Below are positions 1 through 6,953 of a DNA stretch of 17,375 nt, in pieces (the stretch's first letter is position 1; each line of letters starts with the position of its first letter). Below the pieces are notes generated by a model. That model was not told the DNA's origin and searched no databases. It was given only the letters and a program-made list of their open reading frames with translations. Origin of the DNA: Coraliomargarita_B sp046540835 (GTDB lineage Bacteria; Verrucomicrobiota; Verrucomicrobiia; Opitutales; Coraliomargaritaceae); the NCBI GenBank assembly GCA_046540835.1, contig JBKHEL010000062.1, forward strand, positions 1 to 17,375, written 5' to 3'. Made by a program: the position numbers and the translations under genes.

Positions 1-83
1 ACTCCACCACTCCATCAATCCATCGCTCCCAAACTCCACGCGCCACAGCCGCATCCCCTCAGGCGCCAACGGCGTAACGCTGG
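1..83. repeat. Window-edge intergenic stretch with simple repeats
   Basis: This short stretch begins with an irregular run of ACTCCA/CCATC-type motifs (1-40). It then holds GGCGCCAACGGCGT near 62-75, which resembles the GCGCCAACGGCGC hairpin of the arrays at 3252 and 5030. It is probably the edge of another hairpin array. No gene is seen on either strand up to the kinase. Confidence 0.35.
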
Positions 84-167
84 ATGGAATGCCTGACACG
101 CCGGTCGATACGCCCGCGAAACGGCTTGCCCTTCCCAACTGTTTCCGCAGTCTGTTTTAGCGAATTC

Positions 168-2906
168 ATGGTAATGAAAACGAGTGATTCTTCCTCCACC
201 GATAGCGGACACTCCGCATCCGGAAACAGTCGCGCCCACCCGGTCGTGGGCATCGGCTTTTCGGCCGGTGGCCTGGAGGCCTTCAAAGATTTTCTTGGGG
301 GCATCGATCCCGCAACCCGGGCCAGCTACGTGATCATTCAACACCTCGCGACCGACTATCGCAGCCAGCTGCTGGAGATCATCGAATCGAATGCTCCGCT
401 CAAGGTCCAACATCTGACGGACCGTCATTCGATCAAACCGGCCACCATCTATCTGCTGAAACAAGACAGCGAGGTCCGCATCGAGGACGATCATTTCGTG
501 CTTTCAAGACCCGCCAACAAGACGGTCCGGCGCTCCAGCATCGACTTGTTTTTTGCTTCGCTGGCACAGGCGAAAGCCGAGCAGGCGGTGGGCGTGGTTC
601 TCTCCGGTTCCGGCACGGACGGCACGGTGGGACTACAAAAAATCAAGGCCAAGGGCGGCATGTGCCTGGCGCAGACCCCGGCGGATGCCGAATTTTCCGG
701 CATGCCAAAAAGCGCGATCGCCAGCGGATGCGTCGATTTCGTGGGTTCGGCCGGCGATCTGGCGCGCAAGGCGGATGCGTCTGTCAAGCACTGCAAAGCA
801 TCCAGCCGTCCCACCGGGCGCAGCATGGAAGAGACCTCGAGAGCCTTGAGTATGGATCACTTCGATGCTGTCAGCGCCATCGTGGACCGCCATATGAATG
901 TTCGCTACCTCGGGGGAAAAACCGAGCGCTATCTCCGCCAGCCCGAAGGTGCCCCCACCCAGGATCTCCGCAACATGGTCGGCGCCTCGGTCGGCCTCAA
1001 GCTGCGGCAGTTCGGCAAACTCGCGCTGGAGGAACAAAACAGCCAGTCTTTTGAAACCTCACTCGGCGGCAGCGAAGGTGGGCGGGTGCGCGTCACCCTC
1101 AAACCCATCCGGCTGGAGCATTCGGAGGACGGCCTTTTTATACTTTTCGAAGCGATTACCGATTCGCCTAAAGCCGGGGCCGATGCCGCCGGGACGCCCT
1201 CCGGCGACGCGGCGAACCATCCGGAGCAAAATCTGCTCAACGGCCTCGACCGCGATCTGAAGGAGGCGCGGGACGAGTTGGCCGAGACGGTCGCCGCGCT
1301 GGAGACCTCCAACGAGGATTTAAAAACCTCCAACGAAGAGGTCATGTCCATGAACGAGGAGTTGCAGTCCTCCAACGAAGAACTGGAAACCTCGAAAGAG
1401 GAACTGCAAAGTCTGAACGAAGAGCTCAACACGGTGAACAAACAGTTGTCCTCCAAAGTCGACGAGTTGGAGCGCAGCCACAACGATGTGCACAATCTGC
1501 TCACCAGCACCAACATCGCGACGATTTTCCTGGACGAAAAGCTGCGCATCAAACGCTTCACCTCCGCGACCAGCCGCCTCTTTAACCTGATCGAGTCCGA
1601 CATCGGGCGCCCCATCTCCGACCTGACCGGAAAATTCGACGGGGACGATTTGATCGCCACCTGCCGCCTCGTCCTGGACGACTTGAAGAGCCGGGAAGAA
1701 ACGGTGGAGGGGCTCGACCACGCCCACTACCTCCGCCGCATCCTTCCTTACCGCACGCAGGACAACCGGATCGAAGGCATCGTCATCACTTTCGACGATA
1801 TCACCCAGCTCCGCAAAACCCAGGAAGAGCTGATCCGGGCCGAGCGATACCTGCGCCTGGCCATTCAGAATTCTTCGATTATCGTTTTCGCCCAGGACCT
1901 CGAGTTGAAATACACCTACATCCTGAATCAACCGCCCGAATACCGCCGTGAGGATATTATCGGAAAAACCGATAAAGAGGTTTTATTCGACAACTATGCT
2001 CAAGTCGATGCGATCAAGCGCGAGGTGCTCCGCACCGGCCAGTCCAAACGGGTGACCCTGAAAATAAGCACCAAACAACAACGCATCATCTGGCTGGATG
2101 TCATGCTGGAATGCCTGCGCGATGCGGAGGGAGATATCACTGGTTTGTGCGGTGCCTCCATTGATATCACCGAGCAGGTGGACCGCGAAGCCGAACTGGA
2201 ACAAGCCAAAGAAGGAGCCGAAGCGGCCGATCGCGCCAAAACCAGATTTCTTTCCAGCATGAGCCACGATATCCGCACGCCCCTGACCTCGATCATGAGC
2301 CTCGCGGAAATACTCGACGAGTTGCTTGACCCAGATTACCAGGAGATCGCAGGCGAAATTCAACACGCCTGCAACCACCTGCTCAAAACCCTCAATTCCG
2401 TGCTGGACTTGGCGCGTCTCCAGGCCGAGGAGCTTGAGTTGACGCTCGAGCCGGTGGATTTGAACGAAATTCTGGAAGAAATCCGCTGCGTTTTCGATCC
2501 CAAGCGCAAGCGAGTCGACGAACAGGAACGTCTCCGTCTCACGGTCGAGGACCCGTCGATCCTGGTGCAAGCGGAGAGAGGCGCCCTGCTCCGTGTTTTC
2601 GGCAACCTCGTGGGCAACGCCCTGAAATTCTGCCCCGACGCGGCCATCGAAATACGCGCCGCCATGGAATCAAAGATGGCCCGCATCGAAGTCGCCGACC
2701 AGGGACCCGGCATCAGCCCCGAATTTCAAAAAGACCTATTCAAACCCTTCAGCCAGGAGCAGGGCAAACAAAAGAGCAGCCTGCCCGGCAGTGGCCTGGG
2801 TCTCAGCATCACCCGCGAACTCGTCGACCTGATGCAGGGCACGATTGAAGTCGACAGCAAGGAAGGCCAGGGCACCACCATGATCGTCCGCCTGCCACTC
2901 AGCTAG
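168..2906 (+). CDS. CheB-PAS-PAS hybrid sensor histidine kinase lacking CheR
   Basis: This is a signalling protein of 912 residues. A CheB-type methylesterase domain spans about 24-200, with the triad Ser32 (GFSAGG), His59 (IIQHLA) and Asp151 (GSGTDG). A PAS-like segment follows (about 235-330), then a coiled coil of SNEEL/LNEEL heptads (360-440), a PAS domain (445-550) and a second PAS (560-670). A HisKA domain has its H-box at His700 (SMSHDIRTPL), and a HATPase has Asn817, a DQGPG box at 844-848 and GSGLGLS at 874-880. In the usual CheB-CheR-PAS fusions a CheR methyltransferase sits between CheB and the first PAS; here that place holds only about 30 residues. No membrane segment is visible, so it should be cytoplasmic. 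The start at 168 is chosen because homology-like sequence begins after it; 174 is also possible, and ATG 84 would add 28 unlikely residues. No strong ribosome binding site is visible. Confidence 0.88.
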   Translation: MVMKTSDSSSTDSGHSASGNSRAHPVVGIGFSAGGLEAFKDFLGGIDPATRASYVIIQHLATDYRSQLLEIIESNAPLKVQHLTDRHSIKPATIYLLKQDSEVRIEDDHFVLSRPANKTVRRSSIDLFFASLAQAKAEQAVGVVLSGSGTDGTVGLQKIKAKGGMCLAQTPADAEFSGMPKSAIASGCVDFVGSAGDLARKADASVKHCKASSRPTGRSMEETSRALSMDHFDAVSAIVDRHMNVRYLGGKTERYLRQPEGAPTQDLRNMVGASVGLKLRQFGKLALEEQNSQSFETSLGGSEGGRVRVTLKPIRLEHSEDGLFILFEAITDSPKAGADAAGTPSGDAANHPEQNLLNGLDRDLKEARDELAETVAALETSNEDLKTSNEEVMSMNEELQSSNEELETSKEELQSLNEELNTVNKQLSSKVDELERSHNDVHNLLTSTNIATIFLDEKLRIKRFTSATSRLFNLIESDIGRPISDLTGKFDGDDLIATCRLVLDDLKSREETVEGLDHAHYLRRILPYRTQDNRIEGIVITFDDITQLRKTQEELIRAERYLRLAIQNSSIIVFAQDLELKYTYILNQPPEYRREDIIGKTDKEVLFDNYAQVDAIKREVLRTGQSKRVTLKISTKQQRIIWLDVMLECLRDAEGDITGLCGASIDITEQVDREAELEQAKEGAEAADRAKTRFLSSMSHDIRTPLTSIMSLAEILDELLDPDYQEIAGEIQHACNHLLKTLNSVLDLARLQAEELELTLEPVDLNEILEEIRCVFDPKRKRVDEQERLRLTVEDPSILVQAERGALLRVFGNLVGNALKFCPDAAIEIRAAMESKMARIEVADQGPGISPEFQKDLFKPFSQEQGKQKSSLPGSGLGLSITRELVDLMQGTIEVDSKEGQGTTMIVRLPLS

Positions 2907-2922
2907 GGCGAGTCCACGTCTT

Positions 2923-3006
2923 GAGCAAGGCTTCGATGACTATCTAAGCAAGCCCTTTCAGAAAGAGGATTTGCTGGCGAAGCTGTTCTCGCTGCACGCG
3001 GACTGA
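2923..3006 (+). pseudogene. Remnant of a response-regulator receiver domain (C-terminal end)
   Basis: Just after the kinase stop, in a different frame, 27 codons read as the last helix and strand of a receiver domain. They contain GFDDYLSKPF, whose Lys (codon 2950-2952) is the conserved receiver lysine, then KEDLLAKLF and a TGA at 3004-3006. The phosphorylated Asp and the first three quarters of the domain are missing. It is most simply the tail of a receiver once fused to, or encoded after, the kinase and lost through an internal deletion. It has no start codon or ribosome binding site of its own. Confidence 0.7.
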
Positions 3007-3023
3007 ACAGGTGAAAAAATTTG

Positions 3024-3330
3024 AGGCAGGCCTTCAGCCTGCGATGATTATCCGCAATCCAGACACCCCGGGCGATGCCCGGGGAATCAATCCCCGCCCT
3101 TCGCCGCAGGCTGAAGGCCTGCTTCAAAACCAGCGTCCCCGGCGAACCGGTTGAGGCAGGCCTTCAGCCTCCGATGATTATCCGCAATCCAAACCCCCGG
3201 ACGATGCCCGGCGCTACGATGAACGAGGCCGTTGGCCTCGTTGGATTCCCCGCGCCAAAGGCGCAACCCCAACGTCTTGTCTCGCCGTAGCCTCGGCGAA
3301 GGCGGAAGCCTCGGGCAACGCCCGAGGAAT
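3024..3330. repeat. Composite hairpin repeat array 1
   Basis: The stretch is built from short hairpins. GCAGGCCTTCAGCCTGC is at 3026-3042, with its inverted copy at 3106-3122 and a third, one-base-different copy at 3156-3172. CCCCGGG-CGAT-GCCCGGGG is at 3066-3084, AACGAGGCC/GGCCTCGTT at 3222-3242, GCGCC-AAA-GGCGC at 3252-3264 and CCTCGGGC-AAC-GCCCGAGG at 3309-3327. About 170 bases from 3151 recur almost unchanged from 4921. No coding sequence is credible here. Transcripts from both sides would run into these hairpins, so they may also act as terminators between the kinase and the convergent DUF2383 gene. Confidence 0.9.
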
Positions 3331-3788
3331 CAATCTTGTGCCGTCTTCAGGGCAAGAATCGAGCCTTGGACATGATCTTTCAAACCCATGATGATGTCAC
3401 CCGTCGCTGGATCGACGATGGGGATGTCTTCAAAAGTAGCGTCAATATATTGACTCAGCTTTTCCTCACCCCGAATGCATTCATTGAGAATTGCCTCGGT
3501 TTCATCCTTGTCGGTCAGCCAGCTCTTGAGATCGATCAAAGCACGATGTGCTTTACCCTCGGCCGATCCGCGTTCTTCACCCTCTTCACCGATGATTGTA
3601 AGCCGGTCGTTAAGTAAATCCCGGTGGAATTGGCGAGTGCCCAGCTGCTTGCGAATAACCTCAGCTGCCTCCGAGCCCGCGGGAACTTTTTCGAGCGCGA
3701 TTTCATAACCGCGAACGGAATCATTCGCGTGGATGGTCAGCGTTTTCAAATTATGGGCAAGTTTTGTTTTCTGATCGGTGAGTGCCAT
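3330..3788 (-). CDS. DUF2383 / PA2169-family four-helix-bundle protein
   Basis: The 152-residue protein is almost wholly helical and fits the DUF2383 (PA2169-type) family, a ferritin-like four-helix-bundle group often found among general stress genes. Family-like features are the N-terminal helix ending in ANDSVRGYEIAL (about 21-32), a central QFHRDLLNDRL helix (about 53-63) and the GEEKLSQYIDATFED helix near 107-121. It has no signal peptide and should be soluble. A clear ribosome binding site (AAAGGAAAC, 3 bases before ATG at 3788) fixes the start. It is encoded opposite to both flanking genes and ends against hairpin array 1. The biochemical function of the family is not established; the assignment to the family is from recognised sequence pattern. 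Confidence 0.8.
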   Translation of the reverse strand: MALTDQKTKLAHNLKTLTIHANDSVRGYEIALEKVPAGSEAAEVIRKQLGTRQFHRDLLNDRLTIIGEEGEERGSAEGKAHRALIDLKSWLTDKDETEAILNECIRGEEKLSQYIDATFEDIPIVDPATGDIIMGLKDHVQGSILALKTAQD

Positions 3789-4085
3789 GGTGTTTCCTTT
3801 GGTTGGGGTTGATTTAATCCGAGTGCATAGGAAGCAAGGAAGTTTTGTGCCAATCTATCCATGTATTTATAAGTGACTTCCAGTCAGTGGCTAAAACTTT
3901 CACCGTATTCTTTTTAGCGATACGGGCCATGCAATATGCAAAATTACCGAATCCCGGATTTGCAAAAGACCCCGGAAAAGAATAGTGCGGCCGCCCCTCA
4001 AAATTAAAAATCCTAATCAAGGCTCCTTAGCCTACTCGTAATTAAATAGTTACAAACTCACCATATATTTCCAAAATTGGCTGGC
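3789..4085. other. AT-richer divergent intergenic region
   Basis: This region separates the divergent DUF2383 and cold-shock-domain genes and should hold both promoters. It is clearly poorer in GC than its surroundings. A 68-codon minus-strand frame (3814-4020, TTG start shortly after AAGGAG) is open, and its last 38 codons begin with an ATG (MARIAKKNTVKVLATDWKSL). I do not recognise it and give it little weight. GGCTCCTTAGCC at 4021-4032 is a short inverted repeat. No convincing -35/-10 pair was found. Confidence 0.3.
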
Positions 4086-4439
4086 ATGGATTACGCGACT
4101 TTGAAAGTCATGCAAGAACCTCTCGAAACATCCTTACGTAAACTAAAGGAACGCACCGAGCGGCTGCGCGAAGACCGGCGTCAACCGGCCGGGGAAGACC
4201 CGCCGGGTATCGTCATCGTCATCGATAAGGAAAAACGCTACGGCATCATCAAGACCGTCGCCGGGCGGGACATCTATTTCGCCGACAAGGCCGTTCCTCA
4301 CGACGATTTTGATCGCATCGAGATCGGCACCCTCGTGCGCTACGTCGACCAGCCCGGCGGCGATGGACCCCGCGCCTCCACCGTGGAAATCATGGAAAAG
4401 AAAGGCCAGCCCACGACCCACCCCGGACCCGCAACTTGA
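4086..4439 (+). CDS. Small cold-shock-domain protein, HPF/RaiA tail-like
   Basis: The product is 117 residues from ATG 4086 (a TTG at 4077 would add three). Residues 1-35 form a charged helix (LETSLRKLKERTERLRE). Residues 40-105 form a cold-shock (OB-fold) domain with KRYGIIKT, GRDIYFADKAV and FDRIEIGTLVRYV in order. This pattern closely resembles the C-terminal cold-shock extension found on some HPF/RaiA ribosome-associated proteins, where YGFI, IYFH and FDRLEVG occur. The N-terminal helix could correspond to the last helix of such an HPF domain. The DUF2267 gene follows after 36 bases, so the two are probably co-transcribed. Role is inferred as RNA or ribosome binding under stress. No Shine-Dalgarno sequence is seen. 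Confidence 0.72.
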   Translation: MDYATLKVMQEPLETSLRKLKERTERLREDRRQPAGEDPPGIVIVIDKEKRYGIIKTVAGRDIYFADKAVPHDDFDRIEIGTLVRYVDQPGGDGPRASTVEIMEKKGQPTTHPGPAT

Positions 4440-4475
4440 AATCTCATCAACCTCAACTTGAACCAAGACCACAAC

Positions 4476-4913
4476 ATGAGCCAAAAAGAACTAGACATCC
4501 CTCTCCTCAAGACGGCGTTCGAGGACGCCAACATCTGGATCAACGAAGTGGCTGAAGAGCTTGGTGCCATGCCGCCCCGCTCCGCCTACCACGCGCTGCG
4601 CGGCGTGCTCTTCGCCCTGCGCGACCGCATTCCGCCGGAAGAGGCCGCTCATCTGGGCGACCAGCTGCCGACCTTCATCCGCGGTCTCTACTACGAGAGT
4701 TACCGGCATGGCGGCAAGCCCGAGAAAATCCGTCACTTGAACGGATTTTTAGAAAAAATCGCTCACGAGACCGACCAAACCGACCCCGCCCCCGCCCCGG
4801 ACGCGGCGTTCAAGGCGGTCTGCGCCGTCCTCGCCAAGCACATCGACGCAGGCCAGTTCGAACAGGTCAAGCACGCCCTGCCGCTCGAGGTCCAGGAGCA
4901 GCTGGCGGCTTAA
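4476..4913 (+). CDS. DUF2267 family protein
   Basis: The 145-residue soluble protein fits the DUF2267 family. It shows LGAMPPRSAYHALRGVLFAL (about 30-49), the RDRIPPEEAAHLGDQLP segment and FIRGLYYESY, followed by a second helical half (residues 88-145) with AVCAVLAKHIDAGQFEQVKHAL. The family consists of paired helical repeats of unknown biochemical role and is commonly found next to stress genes such as BON, CBS or Hsp20 proteins. ATG 4476 is preferred over the in-frame TTG at 4458 because the recognisable domain starts after it; neither has a good Shine-Dalgarno. It follows the cold-shock gene by 36 bases and ends just before hairpin array 2. Confidence 0.8.
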   Translation: MSQKELDIPLLKTAFEDANIWINEVAEELGAMPPRSAYHALRGVLFALRDRIPPEEAAHLGDQLPTFIRGLYYESYRHGGKPEKIRHLNGFLEKIAHETDQTDPAPAPDAAFKAVCAVLAKHIDAGQFEQVKHALPLEVQEQLAA

Positions 4914-4921
4914 CGGCTTAG

Positions 4922-5350
4922 TTGAGGCAGGCCTTCAGCCTGCGATGATTATCCGCAATCCAGAACCCCCGGGCGATGCCCGGGGCTACGGTGAACGAGG
5001 CCGTTGGCCTCGTTGGATTCCACGCGCCAACGGCGCAACCCCAACGTCTTGTCTCGCCGTAGCCTCGGCGAAGGCGGAAGCCTCGGGCAACGCCCGGGGC
5101 ATCAGTCCCCGCCCGTCACCGCAGGCTGAAGGCCTGCCGCAAGACCAGTTGATGCCCTGGAGGGGCAAAGTTTCAAAGCCACGGGTTTTCAACCCGTGGA
5201 TCCGGATACACCCCAAACCCGCGCCCTGAAAGGTCGCCGGATAGCCCTAGGCGTCCCACCCAGCGTCCCTACAGGACGCGATTTACTTTTTCCATCTTCC
5301 ACCGGGGTTCAAACCCCGGCCTTTGATCCGGGCGTGCCTTCAGCACGGAT
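4922..5350. repeat. Composite hairpin repeat array 2
   Basis: The first part (4921-5099) is nearly identical to 3151-3327, with GCAGGCCTTCAGCCTGC at 4927-4943 and AACGAGGCC/GGCCTCGTT at 4994-5014. An inverted GCAGGCTGAAGGCCTGC follows near 5122-5138. The second part adds different hairpins: CCACGGGT-TTTC-AACCCGTGG (5179-5199), GCGTCC-CTACA-GGACGC (5263-5279), CCGGGGTT-CA-AACCCCGG (5302-5319) and CGTGC-CTTCA-GCACG (5333-5347). The second part recurs inverted at 13656-13820. Nothing here looks coding. Confidence 0.9.
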
Positions 5351-5420
5351 ACATTTCGATTTTACTATTCGAGTGAACACCCTCGGCGTTCAAATCTGAC
5401 TAATGCCATTAAAACTACTG

Positions 5421-5438
5421 CGGCATTGCAGAATGCCG
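5421..5438. terminator. Hairpin CGGCATT-GCAG-AATGCCG
   Basis: A perfect 7-base-pair stem with a 4-base loop lies in the otherwise featureless 5350-5530 interval between repeat array 2 and the ATP-grasp operon. It lacks a following T-run, so it may be a factor-dependent terminator, an operator or simply another hairpin unit. Confidence 0.35.
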
Positions 5439-5535
5439 GAAAAGCTTTCACGGAGCTTGCAGTCTGCATAACTCGATCAAAGCGCCTTTGCTATGAATGC
5501 CCGTGAATAGGCCGGTTCATCCGGTCGGCATGTGT

Positions 5536-5552
5536 TTGGCACGGGATTAGCG
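5536..5552 (+). promoter_or_regulatory. Sigma-54-like promoter element
   Basis: TTGGCACG followed by GGAT and TAGCG places the GG and GC dinucleotides with the 10-base gap required by sigma-54 and matches the whole TGGCACG box. The -12 half has one deviation (TAGC for TTGC). Transcription would start near 5563, about 18 bases before the ATP-grasp ATG. A sigma-70 reading (TTGGCA, 17 bases, TATCCC) is possible but has a poor -10. No enhancer-binding-protein gene is in the window. Confidence 0.5.
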
Positions 5553-5580
5553 GTCAATTATCCCATAAAATATATTTCTT

Positions 5581-6930
5581 ATGACAGCATCTTTAAAAAC
5601 CGGCGGGGGCGAGGCAGAGCCTCGCAGGAATGTATTCGTTCTGGGATACGACGAGGATCACGACCGCGAAATCGAGGCCGTTTGCGAACCGGAACGTTAT
5701 GCGTTCCATCCCTTGTTAATGTCGGACGAGCTGATCCAGCAGGATGCCTACGACATCGAAGCGCTGCTCGACGAGGCCCGGAAGATTCTGGATGATTTCG
5801 CCGGGAATGTGGATGCGATCATCTGCCACTGGGACTTTCCGGCGATGCCGCTCCACAGCATACTCTGCCGCGAATATAAGGTAAAAGCACCCTCGCTGGA
5901 AGCGGTGCTCAAGTGTGCGCACAAATACTGGAGCCGGTTGGAACAACGCAAAGCCGCTCCGGAAGCGACGCCCGACTTCTCGGTGTTCGATCCGCACGAC
6001 GAGGATGCGCTCGATCAAATCGACGTGGACTATCCGTTTTGGATCAAGCCGATCAAGGGGTTCTCCTCCATGCTGGGCTTCCTGATCGAAAAAGAAGCTG
6101 ATTTCAGAGACGCGATGAAGCAAACGCGCCGGGAAATCGGACGCCTGGGGGATCCATTCGAACAGATTCTAAAACACGTCGACTTGCCGGATGAACTGAA
6201 AGACATCCACGGCGACTTCATGATTGCCGAACGTTATATAACCGGGGACGAATTGGCACCCGAGGGACATGTTCAAAACGGAGAATGCCAGGCCCACGCC
6301 GTCGTGGATATGGTGTTTTCCGAGAATGGTAAAAGTTTTCAGCGCTACGAATACCCGAGTGTGGCGCCGGACGACATCCAAAAGCGTGCTTCTGAGATCG
6401 CGGCCCGCGTGATGGAGCATATCGGATTTGATGACGGTTGCTTCAACATGGAGTTTTTCTGGAATCGGGAGGAGGAGAAACTTTGGATCGTGGAAATCAA
6501 CCCCCGCATCTCGCAGTCGCATTCGAATATTTTCAAAAAGGTCGACGGCATCTCCAATCACGAAGTGGCCATCAAAATGGCACTGGGCGAAGAGCCCGGC
6601 ATCATCAAAGGCGAAGGTGAATTCAAACGGGCGGCGAAGTTCCTCTACCGTCGTTTCGATACCGGCGATGGTATTGCGGAACGCGTCCCCACGGATGCCG
6701 ACACCCGGCGCCTGCGGGAAAAGCAACCTCATACCCGGGTGCAAATACTGCTGCAAGAGAATATGAAGCTGTCGGAACTCAAGGAACAGGACAGCTATAG
6801 CTACTGCATGGCCCACCTGCAGATCGGGGCCCGGGACCGGGAGGAACTGGAGCGGAAGTTCGAGGAAGCCAAGGAATGCCTTCCTTTTGAAATACGCACG
6901 CTGGAAGAGGGGGAAGTGGAAAGCGCCTGA
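5581..6930 (+). CDS. ATP-grasp domain ligase
   Basis: The 449-residue cytoplasmic protein has the ATP-grasp layout. A Rossmann-like N-terminal part (15-100) contains NVFVLGYDEDHD. The ATP-binding lysines fall in FWIKPIKGFSS (Lys156, Lys159), the adenine-side strand in MIAERYITGDE (214-224), and the metal ligands in NMEFFW (Glu291) and VEINPR (Glu305, Asn307). Such enzymes couple a carboxylate to an amine or thiol through an acyl-phosphate; the substrate cannot be read from the sequence. About 120 residues follow the core and may cap the site. No ribosome binding site is visible before ATG 5581, and a sigma-54-like element lies 30-45 bases upstream. The CocE-type hydrolase gene follows after 23 bases, suggesting that one makes and the other opens, or trims, related bonds. 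Automatic tools may call it biotin carboxylase-like; it carries no sign of being an acetyl-CoA carboxylase part. Confidence 0.82.
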   Translation: MTASLKTGGGEAEPRRNVFVLGYDEDHDREIEAVCEPERYAFHPLLMSDELIQQDAYDIEALLDEARKILDDFAGNVDAIICHWDFPAMPLHSILCREYKVKAPSLEAVLKCAHKYWSRLEQRKAAPEATPDFSVFDPHDEDALDQIDVDYPFWIKPIKGFSSMLGFLIEKEADFRDAMKQTRREIGRLGDPFEQILKHVDLPDELKDIHGDFMIAERYITGDELAPEGHVQNGECQAHAVVDMVFSENGKSFQRYEYPSVAPDDIQKRASEIAARVMEHIGFDDGCFNMEFFWNREEEKLWIVEINPRISQSHSNIFKKVDGISNHEVAIKMALGEEPGIIKGEGEFKRAAKFLYRRFDTGDGIAERVPTDADTRRLREKQPHTRVQILLQENMKLSELKEQDSYSYCMAHLQIGARDREELERKFEEAKECLPFEIRTLEEGEVESA

Positions 6931-6953
6931 ACCGTTTTCAAACATATCCGATT

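Noticed and set aside
84..167. Upstream ATG start for the kinase
   Set aside because: It adds 28 residues (PRNGLPFPTVSAVCF) unlike any CheB N-terminus, and the conserved domain begins well after ATG 168.
929..1660. 243-codon minus-strand frame inside the kinase
   Set aside because: It is the Ser/Leu-rich complement of the coiled-coil codons (AAC, GAG, GAA repeats) and has no family pattern.
3024..5350. CRISPR array
   Set aside because: The units are self-complementary, of several unrelated kinds and not separated by equal spacers, and no cas genes are present.
4945..5399. Short plus-strand frames within array 2 (94 and 67 codons)
   Set aside because: They are translations of hairpin repeats and recur wherever the repeats recur.
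5581..6930. Biotin carboxylase or D-Ala-D-Ala ligase as a specific name
   Set aside because: Only the general ATP-grasp motifs are visible; nothing fixes the substrate.
6169..6945. 258-codon minus-strand frame inside the ATP-grasp gene
   Set aside because: It lies opposite a gene with clear catalytic motifs and reads as its complement.
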